Assembly: GCF_947855115.1 (NCBI RefSeq)
Contig: NZ_CANTZW010000002.1
Span: 186,001-250,000, forward strand
DNA from: an uncultured Parabacteroides sp.
GTDB lineage: Bacteria > Bacteroidota > Bacteroidia > Bacteroidales > Tannerellaceae
Direction: 5' to 3'
Length of the DNA stretch: 64,000 bases
In this document: piece after piece, positions 1-8,680 of the stretch
Layout of the letters: every line of letters begins with the position of its first letter
Position numbering within the stretch: position 1 is the first letter of the stretch
Notes under the pieces: generated by a model
Database searches by the model: none
What the model saw: only the letters and a program-made list of their open reading frames with translations
Told to the model about the DNA's origin: nothing
Position numbers and translations under genes: made by a program

Positions 1-419
1 CAGTCAGTTTCCAGTAGTGAGGCCGCGATATAGACATTGCCCGGTTGTTCGGGTATCAGTTCCCGACGCAATGCGATGACCTCCGGCAAGTCCATGTCAT
101 AAAAGATGGCTTTCTCGCTTCCGATGCGCTGAAAACGGGTATCCAGTCCGCATCCCACATTGACCACAACCGGATTGGGATGCGCCTCGATAAATCGCTG
201 TACGGCACAATCGAAATACCATCCCCGTACCACGCATCCCACTTCGCTCAGCTTTGCTCCGTCGAATTGGGAATAGTCATATTCCAAGCTGTCTGCCAAC
301 CGTTCTGCAGTCTTGTCATTCAGGATGGGATTATCCCGACGACTTTCCTTGGCTCTCATATATAACGGAATAAGCAGTGTTTCCGCCACGATACTCTTAA
401 ACTCGTATTTCTGTTTCAT
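1..419 (-). CDS. SAM-dependent methyltransferase, leucine carboxyl methyltransferase (LCMT/PPM1/TcmP) family, 3'-truncated by window edge
   Basis: The frame starts at the ATG complementary to 417-419 and is open for 139 codons to the window edge, so the C-terminus is missing. Residues 84-95 read VVVNVGCGLDTR, the SAM-binding motif I typical of the LCMT family, followed by an acidic YDMDLPEV motif at about 107-114. Known members methylate carboxyl groups on small molecules or proteins; the substrate here cannot be told. It lies 121 bases downstream of a TetR-type gene on the same strand, with a terminator between them; a short dyad (TGAA...TTCA, 439-451) in the gap could be an operator, but that is weak. 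Family call is firm, role is not. Confidence 0.8.
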   Translation of the reverse strand, partial: MKQKYEFKSIVAETLLIPLYMRAKESRRDNPILNDKTAERLADSLEYDYSQFDGAKLSEVGCVVRGWYFDCAVQRFIEAHPNPVVVNVGCGLDTRFQRIGSEKAIFYDMDLPEVIALRRELIPEQPGNVYIAASLLETD

Positions 420-461
420 ATTTTTTTGTGTTTAATAGTGAACGATATTCAAATTTGTTCA

Positions 462-499
462 TAAAAAAAGGAGGAAACCTCCGTGAAGATTTCCTCCTT
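462..499 (-). terminator. Rho-independent terminator of the tetR-like gene
   Basis: Read on the minus strand, GGAGGAAA pairs with TTTCCTCC (arms 490-497 and 470-477) and is followed by a run of seven T. It lies 40 bases beyond the stop of the TetR-family gene. Confidence 0.8.
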
Positions 500-540
500 G
501 TCTGCCGTCCTGATGCGGCTGTTTGTATGTCTGTATCTCA

Positions 541-1152
541 TCATATCTTGATAATTGCCCTCCAACCTTGAATCTCAAATAGGATATAATCGTGTAAAAT
601 AGCTTCCATCTCTCGTCGAGGTATGGAATGCATCAACAGTTCCTCGAACATTGTGAACATCCATACCGTATGCAAATGGATGATAAAATCGGACACCGCC
701 GTATTGATTTCGGGGTACTTCTGCCGCATGGACGCGAACCACGCCTTGACCAATTCCGTAGAACGGTCGGTATAATTTTCGCGGAAGCGTTCCAACGAAG
801 AACCTTGCGCATGAAACAACAAAATCCCCATCAGTGCGCGATGTTTATCAATCAATGAAATATATTCGTCTATGCAGGATTTCAGATACTTCTCCGACTT
901 CATCGTCATAATGTCCTCGCCCTGTATGCCGTGATGTTCTTGCAGCATGGCTTCCAAAGCGCACAAGACAGGACGAACCACCTCACGGAACAGTTCATCT
1001 TTGTTCGTGAAATAGTTGTAGATGTTTCCGACACCAATCCCGGCAGTCTCCGCTATTTCGCGCATGGAAGTCTTGGAATAGCCTTTCTGCCCGAATTGCT
1101 GTCCGGCAACCGTCAATATGCGACCTCGAATGTCTTCTTTCAGCACTTGCAT
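541..1152 (-). CDS. TetR/AcrR family transcriptional regulator
   Basis: This 203-residue protein has an N-terminal TetR helix-turn-helix at about residues 10-56; the recognition part reads TSMREIAETAGIGVGNIYNYF in two pieces around residues 28-48, and the rest is an all-helical ligand-binding region. The frame is open up to 1272, but a promoter (TACTTTTG) sits at 1175-1182 on this strand, inside the extension, so the ATG at 1152 (MQVLKED) is the credible start. TetR proteins usually repress neighbouring genes in response to a small ligand; the methyltransferase gene downstream is the obvious candidate target. Ligand unknown. Confidence 0.85.
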   Translation of the reverse strand: MQVLKEDIRGRILTVAGQQFGQKGYSKTSMREIAETAGIGVGNIYNYFTNKDELFREVVRPVLCALEAMLQEHHGIQGEDIMTMKSEKYLKSCIDEYISLIDKHRALMGILLFHAQGSSLERFRENYTDRSTELVKAWFASMRQKYPEINTAVSDFIIHLHTVWMFTMFEELLMHSIPRREMEAILHDYILFEIQGWRAIIKI

Positions 1153-1174
1153 GTATAATGGAATTTTGCTTTTA

Positions 1175-1206
1175 CAAAAGTATAGGGTTTGAAATCGTCC
1201 GGCAAT
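1175..1206 (-). promoter_or_regulatory. Bacteroidota-type promoter of the tetR-like gene
   Basis: On the minus strand ATTG (1203-1206) is separated by 20 bases from TACTTTTG (1175-1182), fitting the TTTG-N19/21-TAnnTTTG pattern. The ATG at 1152 follows 22 bases later. Confidence 0.6.
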
Positions 1207-1271
1207 ACCTACTTTTAGGGATTTTATCTTACCATTGTACATCTTGATGTTAGCCATCATAAAAAACGCCA

Positions 1272-1397
1272 ATCACTGCCACATGCTTCCACGAAAATGC
1301 CAACCCATTGTTTGACATCCAATACCCTTCTACTTTGCAGACTTTGCGCGACAACGGCACGTTGGCTTATTCGCAGATTAACCACAAGGCATTTTAA
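1272..1397 (+). pseudogene. 3' remnant of an unidentified protein-coding gene
   Basis: A 41-codon frame ends with TAA at 1395-1397 and reads like genuine protein (for example NPLFDIQYP and TLQTLRDNGTLAYSQINHKAF in two pieces), but there is no start codon and a stop precedes it at about 1260, inside the leader of the divergent tetR-like gene. It is therefore probably the tail of a truncated gene. I do not recognise the family. Its position at the border between accessory-looking genes and a gene-free stretch suggests the end of a former mobile element; that is inference. Confidence 0.35.
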
Positions 1398-1408
1398 TAT
1401 CCGGAACT

Positions 1409-1483
1409 ATGCCACAATCAACGAGCTTATATCAAATGGAAGTACTGGAGAATGGCGGTAACGAACACAAGCTATTAAAGTAA
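1409..1483 (+). CDS. Very short ORF following the gene remnant, doubtful
   Basis: A 24-codon frame (MPQSTSLYQ...) starts 12 bases after the stop of the remnant and ends two bases before a hairpin terminator. Its close spacing to both suggests that the remnant and this ORF were the last genes of an operon. There is no family assignment and it may not be translated. Confidence 0.25.
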   Translation: MPQSTSLYQMEVLENGGNEHKLLK

Positions 1484-1484
1484 A

Positions 1485-1522
1485 AATAATGGGGACGGTA
1501 TGAAAATCGTCCCGTTATTTTT
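1485..1522 (+). terminator. Probable Rho-independent terminator
   Basis: GGGACG (1492-1497) pairs with CGTCCC (1508-1513), flanked by complementary AATAA/TTATT, and is followed by a T-rich run. It ends the remnant/short-ORF unit. Confidence 0.6.
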
Positions 1523-2040
1523 ATGTCTATGATTAATATTTAATTCTGTGTTTATTTTTCCCTATTTTGGTTTGTTCTCTTAAAATCAATACGCAGAAAT
1601 CGCCTATGGAAAGGTATTTTCTTTGCCGTCGTGCGTAATAAATCATCTTTCCCCTCTTGTTGTAGCCTTGGTTTATTCCCTTTGGAAGCTCTATTTATAT
1701 GCGTATCAGACTGTTATCGGGGATTTGTTTTCTGTTTATCAATAAAATATGCTGCCTTTGCAAACGATAAAAATCAAGTACCTATTATTATTGGGTATTC
1801 AGTATAAACGAAAAATATATTGCTTATGGTATAAACTTATAACATCGGTTACGATGTCATATTTTCGAGGGTAAAAAAGAAGCGTTGTGTCTATGTCTTG
1901 CTGTAATAAAGCGTAGGAAACTTTAAAACTGATAACAAGATTGGTATGATATTTGTGTTTGATTTTCAAAATTTTAATATATTTCCCTCGGTTCAAGCGT
2001 GTTTCTGTGAAGAAAGATAGTCTATATGAATAAATTTAAC
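1523..2040. other. Gene-free AT-rich intergenic stretch
   Basis: About 520 bases with no credible gene. A 65-codon minus-strand frame at 1799-1996 has AT-driven composition and no recognisable motif. No tRNA, riboswitch or clear repeat was seen. Confidence 0.6.
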
Positions 2041-2048
2041 TACCTTTG
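2041..2048 (+). promoter_or_regulatory. -7 box TACCTTTG upstream of the DEAD-box helicase
   Basis: TACCTTTG matches TAnnTTTG exactly and lies 46 bases before the ATG at 2095. No convincing -33 TTTG is present at the usual distance. Confidence 0.5.
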
Positions 2049-2094
2049 CCCATATTATTTACATAACGAGTCGTGAAGGCTCACCCTATTTATA

Positions 2095-3354
2095 ATGACA
2101 TTTGAAAATTTAGATTTGATAGAGCCGATAAATAAGGCTCTCGAGAGAGAAGGGTATACGACACCAACACCTATACAGTCAGAAGCGATTCCCATTATTT
2201 TGCAAGGCTATGATTTATTAGGATGTGCTCAGACAGGAACCGGTAAGACGGCGGCATTCTCCATTCCGATTATCCAGCAGTTATATCTCAGGAAAGAAAG
2301 CCACAGATACGGAATCAAAGCCTTAGTCCTTACGCCCACCCGTGAGCTCGCTATCCAAATCGGAGAGAGTTTTGCTTCTTACGGCTATTTCGCCGGATTG
2401 TCCCATACGGTGATATTCGGGGGAGTGAAGCAGAAACCCCAGACGGATGCCCTGAGAAAGGGTGTCGATATATTGATCGCTACTCCTGGACGTTTGCTGG
2501 ATTTGGTCGGGCAAGGGTTTATCGAGTTGGATACGTTGGAATATTTCGTCTTGGATGAGGCGGACCTCATGTTGGACATGGGTTTTAGCCAAGAGATCGA
2601 CCTTATTTTACCGTTGTTGCCCGAGAAACGCCAGACCTTGTTCTTCTCGGCTACCATGCCTGCCGATATCGAATATCTGGCTGGTACGATCTTGAACGAG
2701 CCTCGAAAGGTGGAAGCAAACCCGCCCTCGTCGACTGTAGACATGATCAAGCAATCCATTTACTTCGTCGAGAAAGACGAAAAGATCAATTTGCTGGAAA
2801 GCCTGTTGAAGAACCCGGAACTGGAGTCTGTGTTGATCTTTACTCGCACGAGGCGTGTAGCGGATAAGGTAGCCAATCTCTTGTCGAGAGCGAATATAAG
2901 AGCGGAGGCGATTCATGGCTATAAGAGCCAGTTTGCCCGTCAACGTGCCTTGACGAACTTCAAGAAGCATAAGACCCGTGTATTGATCGCTACAGATATA
3001 GCCGCCCGCGGAATCGACGTGAATCGCCTGACGCACGTCATCAACTACGAGCTTCCTTATGTGCCCGAGATTTATGTGCACCGGATCGGACGTACGGGCC
3101 GTGCGGGGCACGAAGGCGTGGCTCTCTCTTTTTGCTCTGCTGATGAGGTGTCTATTTTGGGAAGCATCCAGAGGTTGCTCGGCAAGGAAGTCAACGTAGT
3201 GAGCGACCATATGTATGATTCCGAGGAGGTGAGAGCCGCCAGCGCTAGGTACAATAAGGTGACCGGGCAAGAATCGATAGGCTATGATATGTTTGATAGC
3301 GAAGATGATAGTAGTTACTGGTACGACGAGGAATGTACCGCTACCTTCCTCTGA
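2095..3354 (+). CDS. DEAD-box ATP-dependent RNA helicase (RhlE-like)
   Basis: The 419-residue protein carries the full DEAD-box set: Q motif around 21-30, AQTGTGKT at 45-52, PTREL at 81-85, TPGR at 130-133, DEAD at 154-157, SAT at 185-187, and in the second RecA domain ATDIAARGIDV and HRIGRTGRAG. It should unwind short RNA duplexes in the cytoplasm, as in ribosome assembly, RNA decay or cold adaptation. The C-terminal tail is short and acidic rather than the basic tail of many RhlE proteins. It is a single-gene unit with its own promoter box and a strong terminator. Confidence 0.95.
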   Translation: MTFENLDLIEPINKALEREGYTTPTPIQSEAIPIILQGYDLLGCAQTGTGKTAAFSIPIIQQLYLRKESHRYGIKALVLTPTRELAIQIGESFASYGYFAGLSHTVIFGGVKQKPQTDALRKGVDILIATPGRLLDLVGQGFIELDTLEYFVLDEADLMLDMGFSQEIDLILPLLPEKRQTLFFSATMPADIEYLAGTILNEPRKVEANPPSSTVDMIKQSIYFVEKDEKINLLESLLKNPELESVLIFTRTRRVADKVANLLSRANIRAEAIHGYKSQFARQRALTNFKKHKTRVLIATDIAARGIDVNRLTHVINYELPYVPEIYVHRIGRTGRAGHEGVALSFCSADEVSILGSIQRLLGKEVNVVSDHMYDSEEVRAASARYNKVTGQESIGYDMFDSEDDSSYWYDEECTATFL

Positions 3355-3375
3355 TAATAATAAGGTATTGTGTTT

Positions 3376-3402
3376 GAGTGGCATTCATTGCCACTCTTTT
3401 TA
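3376..3402 (+). terminator. Rho-independent terminator of the helicase gene
   Basis: GAGTGGCA (3376-3383) and TGCCACTC (3389-3396) form a perfect 8-base stem with a TTCAT loop, followed by TTTTT. Confidence 0.9.
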
Positions 3403-3538
3403 TTGTGTAGGCACGGATATGCCGTAAGGATGGTATGCCTCAGTCTGCGGTGGGCGGGGAATAGGTCTTTAATTATTTGAAAATAGATATTTTAGGCGTA
3501 CTTTAAACAGAATATGAGGCAACCTTAGAATATTTCAT

Positions 3539-3546
3539 TATTTTTG
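3539..3546 (+). promoter_or_regulatory. -7 box TATTTTTG upstream of the ECF sigma gene
   Basis: TATTTTTG fits TAnnTTTG and ends 28 bases before the proposed TTG start. The -33 element is weak. Confidence 0.45.
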
Positions 3547-3574
3547 TCATTCGAATTGTGATTGAACTTAAGGG

Positions 3575-4180
3575 TTGACGTTTGTGCTGATTGTAAAAGA
3601 GGACATAATATCTCGGATTAATAATGGCGATGCCAAAGCGTTTGAGCAGTTATATACGACATTCTACGTGTATCTATGCGCCGTGGCAACGAAATATGTT
3701 TATAATCCGGAGACGGCACGTGAGATCGTCAATGATGTTTTCATGAATGTGTGGAATCATCATTCGGCGTTAATACATCCGGTGAACGCTTATTTAATTC
3801 GTTCGGTACGCAATTGCTGCCTGAATTATTTAAGGGATAAACGTCTGCAAGAGGTCCCTTTATCCGATGTGCAAGAAAATCTGTTGTCTATACAAGAAGG
3901 CCAGATAGATGCGGATCCCCATCCGTTGGCCTATCTGGAAAATAAGGAATTCGAGGAGAAAATCTATCGTGCCGTAGATTCCTTGCCTGCCAAATGCCGG
4001 GATATCTTCGTGCAATATCTTTACCATAACAAGACCTATGAGGAAATAGCTGCCGCCAATAATATCAGTTCCAGTACGGTACGGGTACAAATCAAGATCG
4101 GCTTGACGAAATTGCGAGAGCTTTTGGGCGATCTTTATCCTCTTTTCTTACTTATATTTAATTTTTTCGAAAAAAAATAG
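3575..4180 (+). CDS. ECF RNA polymerase sigma factor (FecI-like, PUL regulator)
   Basis: About 200 residues with sigma-70 region 2 (about 20-90, including AREIVNDVFMNVW) and region 4 (about 125-185, with the helix-turn-helix NISSSTVRVQIKIGLTKL). It is followed by a FecR-like anti-sigma gene and a SusC with an STN domain, the arrangement used for trans-envelope induction of glycan loci. The start is unusual: an in-frame stop lies at 3569-3571 and no ATG occurs near the N-terminus, so initiation must be at TTG 3575 or GTG 3584. It probably directs RNA polymerase to the downstream susCD genes once the anti-sigma factor is relieved. Confidence 0.92.
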   Translation: MTFVLIVKEDIISRINNGDAKAFEQLYTTFYVYLCAVATKYVYNPETAREIVNDVFMNVWNHHSALIHPVNAYLIRSVRNCCLNYLRDKRLQEVPLSDVQENLLSIQEGQIDADPHPLAYLENKEFEEKIYRAVDSLPAKCRDIFVQYLYHNKTYEEIAAANNISSSTVRVQIKIGLTKLRELLGDLYPLFLLIFNFFEKK

Positions 4181-4258
4181 GAATCTCCTTAAACGGAATC
4201 TCTAAAACATGTGTATATAATAAAAGCCGGGTTAAAAACCGGAGTCTTTGTTAATATC

Positions 4259-5281
4259 ATGGAATTAGAGAATAAACACATAGAAAATTTGATTTATAGC
4301 TACTTTGCGGGAGATATATCCGAGGAGGAGCAAGAAGAATTACTACGGTGGTTGGAGATGGATGACGCTCATAAGCGATTCCTCTCCGAGATGGCGGATT
4401 GTTGGGCCACGGCACATGTGCCTTTGTTTGCCTCAAGTATGAAAGCCGATTTCCAAAAACATTTCGGGACATTTATCATCCCTGCGGCTTCTTCCCGGAA
4501 GAGCCATTGGTTGAATTTCCATTTTCTGGGAAAGGCGGCCGCTACCGTCTTGGTCGTGATATCGGTAGGGACGGCCTCTTATTACATGGGAAAGAAGCAT
4601 GGTTTGCCGAAATCAACCGCGCTAAGCTATTTTGAGACGACAACCCCTATGGGAGGCCAGACGAAAGTCGTTTTGCCGGATCAGTCCGTGGTATGGATCA
4701 ACGCCGGTTCCACGTTGAGGTATGGCAGTGATTTCAATACGGACGGGCGTAGCGTGCAATTGGACGGCGAGGCTTACTTCGAGGTTACCCGGGATTCCCT
4801 TAAGCCTTTTATCGTGAAATCGAAGAAATTAGATATCGAGGTCATCGGAACCAGCTTTAACGTAAAGGCGTACGGGCTGGATGAAATGACTGATGTCACC
4901 CTTATATCCGGGAAAGTGAACGTGAGTTTGAGGGATGATGTCGTACATGCGGGCGATGTAACCTTGACTCCTAATCGGAAACTTAGCTTTAACAAGAAGA
5001 CAAACAAGGTGAGAGTCAGCGAGGTAGATGCCAAAGACGCTCTCTCGTGGATGGACGGTAGCCTGAAATTCTCCGAGCAACCCTTCGTCAATATCGCCAA
5101 GGATCTGGAACGTAAATTCAATGTGCGTATCCGTATCGAGAGCGATCTCTTGAAAAAGGAAATCTTCTCCGGCAGCTTCACGAAAGATTATTCGCTAGAC
5201 GAGATACTCCATGAGGTAGATGTGGAGCGCAAATATGTGTGGACTCGTTCAGGAGACGAGATCATTATAAAAGATAAGTAG
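4259..5281 (+). CDS. FecR-family anti-sigma factor
   Basis: The 340-residue inner-membrane protein has a cytoplasmic N-terminal part that would hold the sigma factor, one transmembrane segment at about 92-110, a periplasmic FecR domain at about 126-222 and a C-terminal DUF4974-like domain at about 255-330. The frame is open from 4211, but the ATG at 4259 (MELENKHIE) gives the normal family N-terminus and is preferred. It sits 78 bases after the sigma gene and 76 before susC. By family analogy the periplasmic part senses the STN domain of the neighbouring SusC when ligand is bound. Confidence 0.92.
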   Translation: MELENKHIENLIYSYFAGDISEEEQEELLRWLEMDDAHKRFLSEMADCWATAHVPLFASSMKADFQKHFGTFIIPAASSRKSHWLNFHFLGKAAATVLVVISVGTASYYMGKKHGLPKSTALSYFETTTPMGGQTKVVLPDQSVVWINAGSTLRYGSDFNTDGRSVQLDGEAYFEVTRDSLKPFIVKSKKLDIEVIGTSFNVKAYGLDEMTDVTLISGKVNVSLRDDVVHAGDVTLTPNRKLSFNKKTNKVRVSEVDAKDALSWMDGSLKFSEQPFVNIAKDLERKFNVRIRIESDLLKKEIFSGSFTKDYSLDEILHEVDVERKYVWTRSGDEIIIKDK

Positions 5282-5357
5282 AAAACAAACCTTAATTCTA
5301 AAGGTAAGTGTGAAAGATATTTATAAACGAGAAAATTATTTATTAAATCTAACATTA

Positions 5358-8300
5358 ATGGAAATGAACTATTTCAAAAAGACCGGGAAGATGATGGTCG
5401 CCGCATGTATGCTTGCGGGGCTTCCGTTTATCCCCGGTACGGTTTCAGCGTCCGAACTTCAGACACAAATGATGTCTGTTCAAATGGAAAGTACGACTTT
5501 AAGAGAGCTTTTCGATTTGATCGAGGAAAAATTTAATTACACGTTCCTTGTCCGTAACAATGACATCAACTTGAATGAGCGTATCTCGATCGACATGTCG
5601 AACCGCTCGGTTGAGGAGATTTTGACGACGGCGTTGAAAAATCAGCATGCTGATTTTATTGTAAACAACAATAGAATTGTTGTTTACAAGTTATCTTCTA
5701 ATCCAAAAGAATTGAGGAACGCAGAGAGAATGGTGGCGCAGCAGACAATTACGGTCTCAGGTACCATTGTCGACGCTGTGACGGGTGAGCCGGTAATCGG
5801 CGCGAACGTGCTAGTGAAAGGCACTACGAACGGTACCAGTACCGATTTCGATGGAAAATTCAGCTTGGAGGCTCCGGCAGGGGCTACTTTGGTCATTTCT
5901 TACATCGGTTACGTGGACCATGAGGTTAAGGCGACTAATACTCCGATGACCATCCGTATCAAGGAAGACACGCAGAATCTTGAGGAAGTCGTAGTGGTAG
6001 GTTACGGCGTTCAGAAAAAGGAGAGTTTGACGGGTGCCATGCAAGTGGTGAGCAACGAGAAGCTGTTGGATGCCACCAGCCCTACGGTCGAGAACTTGTT
6101 GTCGGGTAAGGCTCCGGGTGTGCAGGTAACTTCCGGTGGTGGACAGCCGGGATCTGCCGGTAAGGTCGTGATCCGCGGTAAGTCTACGGTGAACGGTAGC
6201 ACGGACCCGCTTTGGATCGTGGACGGTGTAATCGTAGGTACGGATGCCGGTAGTTTGAACCCTGCGGATATCGAGTCTATGTCTATCTTGAAAGATGCCG
6301 CTTCTACCGCTATTTATGGTTCTCAAGGAGCGAACGGCGTTATCGTTGTGACCACGAAGAAAGGTAAGATCGGTAAAGCTACGATCAATGCGTCCGTGAA
6401 GATGGGTGTGAACCAGTTGCACCGCGGTAACTTAAATATGATGAACGGCTCTGAACTGTATGATTATTATAAATCTTTCGCTAACCAAGATGTTGTTAAT
6501 GGCTTAAGCTATTTTAATGAAGGTTTACGTAATCGTAATTTTGATTGGTGGAAGGAAGGTACGCATCTAGGATTCGCTCAAGACTATAACGTATCTGTTT
6601 CCGGTGGCTCAGAGAAGATCAAGACCTATACTTCCGTTGGTTACTACGGTGAGGACGGTGCGGTAAAAGGATACGACTATAAGCGCTATAACTTGCGTTT
6701 TAACGTAGATTACCAAGCGACCGATTGGTTGACTATCAAACCGAAAGTATGGGCTACGCGTAGTGACGTGATGGATCAGCAACAAGATATAGGCGCTATC
6801 ATGTACGTTAATTTCCCGTGGGACTCCCCGTATGATGAAAATGGCGATTTGATACAGCAATACAGACCCACGGACTGGATCAACAGCGACGCTACCAACT
6901 ACTTGTACGACCTGCAATGGAACTATGACAAGAAGACCTCTTATGAGTTCATGGGTAACTTCGACTTTGATATCAAGTTTACGGATTGGTTGACTTTCTC
7001 GTCCGTAAATAACTATAAGTACAATAGTATCCTCTTTAAGAGCTATAAAGATCCCCGCTCTAAAGACGGAGAGGCGGATAATGGATTATTGCAGGATAAG
7101 ACCACTTCTTCCTATCGCGTGTATAGCAACCAGTTGCTTCGTTTCAACAAGGTGTTCGGTTTGCATTCTATCAACGCGATCTTGGCTTATGAGTGGAACA
7201 CCTATACGCAAGAGATCAAGGATCAGACAGCGGCTAGTTTCGCTCCGGGCTTCTCCGTGGCAGACGTGGCCACTACCCCCAAGACGATAAAAGGAGAGCA
7301 AAATGAATGGGCCGTACAATCTTATTTGTTCAATGCCAATTATTCATACGACAACCGTTACCTGCTTTCTTTCTCCTTCCGTCGGGATGGTGCCTCAAAC
7401 TTTGGTACGGACGCTAAATATGGTAACTTCTTCTCGGTTAGTGGTGGTTGGAACATCCACCAAGAGGATTTTTTCCGGGCTAAGGATTGGGTGCAGCAGT
7501 TGAAATTGCGTGCCAGCTATGGTTCCGTAGGTAACCGTCCTACCGAGTTATATTCTCAATATACGACATACGCCATGTCTACGGGATACAACGGTGATCC
7601 GGGCGCGGTGATCGAGCAGAAAGAGAACAAGAATCTGACATGGGAGAAGACTTATACGGCTGGTGTAGGTATCGATGCCATCTTGTTCGACCGCTTGACG
7701 ATTAACTTGGATTATTATAATAAGAAAACAACCGATTTGCTTTACAAAGTGCCTCTGCCGGGCGTGACAGGTATCTCGGGTATCTACCGTAACGTGGGTG
7801 CTGTCAAGAATAATGGTTTCGAGCTTTCATTAGGCGTGGATATATTGAAAGGCGGTGATTGGAGCTGGAGCGTAGCGGCCAACTTGGGTTTGAACCGCAA
7901 TAAGATCACCGAGCTGTATGGTGGTAAGAGCGAGATCATTACTTCCAACGCTGGATCAAGTTATGCCATTTCTATGGATAAGATATTGACTCCGGGACAA
8001 GACGTAGATACTTGGTACGGGACGGAATGGGCCGGCGTAGATCCGGAAACGGGATCTCCGTTGTGGTATACGACGAACGAGGATGGAGAGCGTGTAACGA
8101 CCTCGGATTATAGCGAGGCCTCTAAGCATCAAACTATATTGGGTAAGTTGAGCCCTGATTTCTATGGTGGTTTCTCTACGAACTTATCTTGGAAAAACAT
8201 TGATTTATCCGCTGTATTCGGTTATTCTGTAGGAGGCGAGATCTACAACTACGACCGCTCTATGTATGATAGCGATGGAGCTTATGTGAACTATAACCAG

Positions 8301-8666
8301 ATGAACCTGAAAGACGGCTGGAGCCGTTGGGAAAAGCCGGGCGATATCGCTACGCACCCCAAGGCTGAATATAGCAACAAGAGCCAATCCAGCAAAGGAT
8401 CTTCTCGTTACTTGGAGGATGCTAGCTACTTACGTTTGCGTAGCTTGACGCTAGGCTATACGTTGCCTTGGAAGATTCAGTATGTGGAAAATGTACGTCT
8501 ATCTTTCTCAGGGGAGAATTTGTTCGTTCTTTCCGGATTCTCAGGAGTTGATCCGGAACTTCCCGCGGAGGTAGGAAACGACCTTAAGGCAGGTTCGGTA
8601 GGTGTGGCAATCTCTCCGTATCCGCAGGCTCGTAAATTCATGTTTGGTCTAAATGTTACATTTTAA
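5358..8666 (+). CDS. SusC-like TonB-dependent outer-membrane transporter with STN signalling domain
   Basis: The 1102-residue protein has, in order, a signal peptide (about 1-31), an STN secretin/TonB short domain (about 40-112), a carboxypeptidase-regulatory-like beta sandwich (about 131-204), the SusC signature around EEVVVVGYG (209-217), a plug domain (about 222-335) and a 22-strand barrel ending in an aromatic residue. It imports oligosaccharides across the outer membrane with the SusD lipoprotein encoded 14 bases downstream. The STN domain marks it as a transducer that talks to FecR. The start at 5358 is preferred over an upstream in-frame GTG at 5310; ATG 5364 is also possible. The STN coding end contains two perfect inverted repeats (5638-5689). 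Confidence 0.95.
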   Translation: MEMNYFKKTGKMMVAACMLAGLPFIPGTVSASELQTQMMSVQMESTTLRELFDLIEEKFNYTFLVRNNDINLNERISIDMSNRSVEEILTTALKNQHADFIVNNNRIVVYKLSSNPKELRNAERMVAQQTITVSGTIVDAVTGEPVIGANVLVKGTTNGTSTDFDGKFSLEAPAGATLVISYIGYVDHEVKATNTPMTIRIKEDTQNLEEVVVVGYGVQKKESLTGAMQVVSNEKLLDATSPTVENLLSGKAPGVQVTSGGGQPGSAGKVVIRGKSTVNGSTDPLWIVDGVIVGTDAGSLNPADIESMSILKDAASTAIYGSQGANGVIVVTTKKGKIGKATINASVKMGVNQLHRGNLNMMNGSELYDYYKSFANQDVVNGLSYFNEGLRNRNFDWWKEGTHLGFAQDYNVSVSGGSEKIKTYTSVGYYGEDGAVKGYDYKRYNLRFNVDYQATDWLTIKPKVWATRSDVMDQQQDIGAIMYVNFPWDSPYDENGDLIQQYRPTDWINSDATNYLYDLQWNYDKKTSYEFMGNFDFDIKFTDWLTFSSVNNYKYNSILFKSYKDPRSKDGEADNGLLQDKTTSSYRVYSNQLLRFNKVFGLHSINAILAYEWNTYTQEIKDQTAASFAPGFSVADVATTPKTIKGEQNEWAVQSYLFNANYSYDNRYLLSFSFRRDGASNFGTDAKYGNFFSVSGGWNIHQEDFFRAKDWVQQLKLRASYGSVGNRPTELYSQYTTYAMSTGYNGDPGAVIEQKENKNLTWEKTYTAGVGIDAILFDRLTINLDYYNKKTTDLLYKVPLPGVTGISGIYRNVGAVKNNGFELSLGVDILKGGDWSWSVAANLGLNRNKITELYGGKSEIITSNAGSSYAISMDKILTPGQDVDTWYGTEWAGVDPETGSPLWYTTNEDGERVTTSDYSEASKHQTILGKLSPDFYGGFSTNLSWKNIDLSAVFGYSVGGEIYNYDRSMYDSDGAYVNYNQMNLKDGWSRWEKPGDIATHPKAEYSNKSQSSKGSSRYLEDASYLRLRSLTLGYTLPWKIQYVENVRLSFSGENLFVLSGFSGVDPELPAEVGNDLKAGSVGVAISPYPQARKFMFGLNVTF
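5638..5657. repeat. Perfect 20-base palindrome inside the susC STN region
   Basis: The two halves AAAATCAGCA and TGCTGATTTT are exact reverse complements with no spacer. It lies in codons for about residues 94-100, at the end of the STN domain, one base before a second inverted repeat. Confidence 0.85.
5659..5689. repeat. Perfect 14-base inverted repeat with 3-base loop inside susC
   Basis: TTGTAAACAACAAT (5659-5672) and ATTGTTGTTTACAA (5676-5689) are exact reverse complements around AGA. It encodes the STN end, IVNNNRIVVYK. In RNA it would form a stable AU-rich hairpin next to the 20-base palindrome. Confidence 0.85.
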
Positions 8667-8680
8667 TTAAAGAAGTTACA

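Noticed and set aside
1799..1996. 65-codon minus-strand frame in the gap before the helicase gene
   Set aside because: Composition is that of AT-rich intergenic DNA, with no motif, no promoter box and no neighbouring unit.
2608..3384. 258-codon minus-strand frame opposite the DEAD-box helicase gene
   Set aside because: The plus strand carries all helicase motifs; the opposite frame is a by-product.
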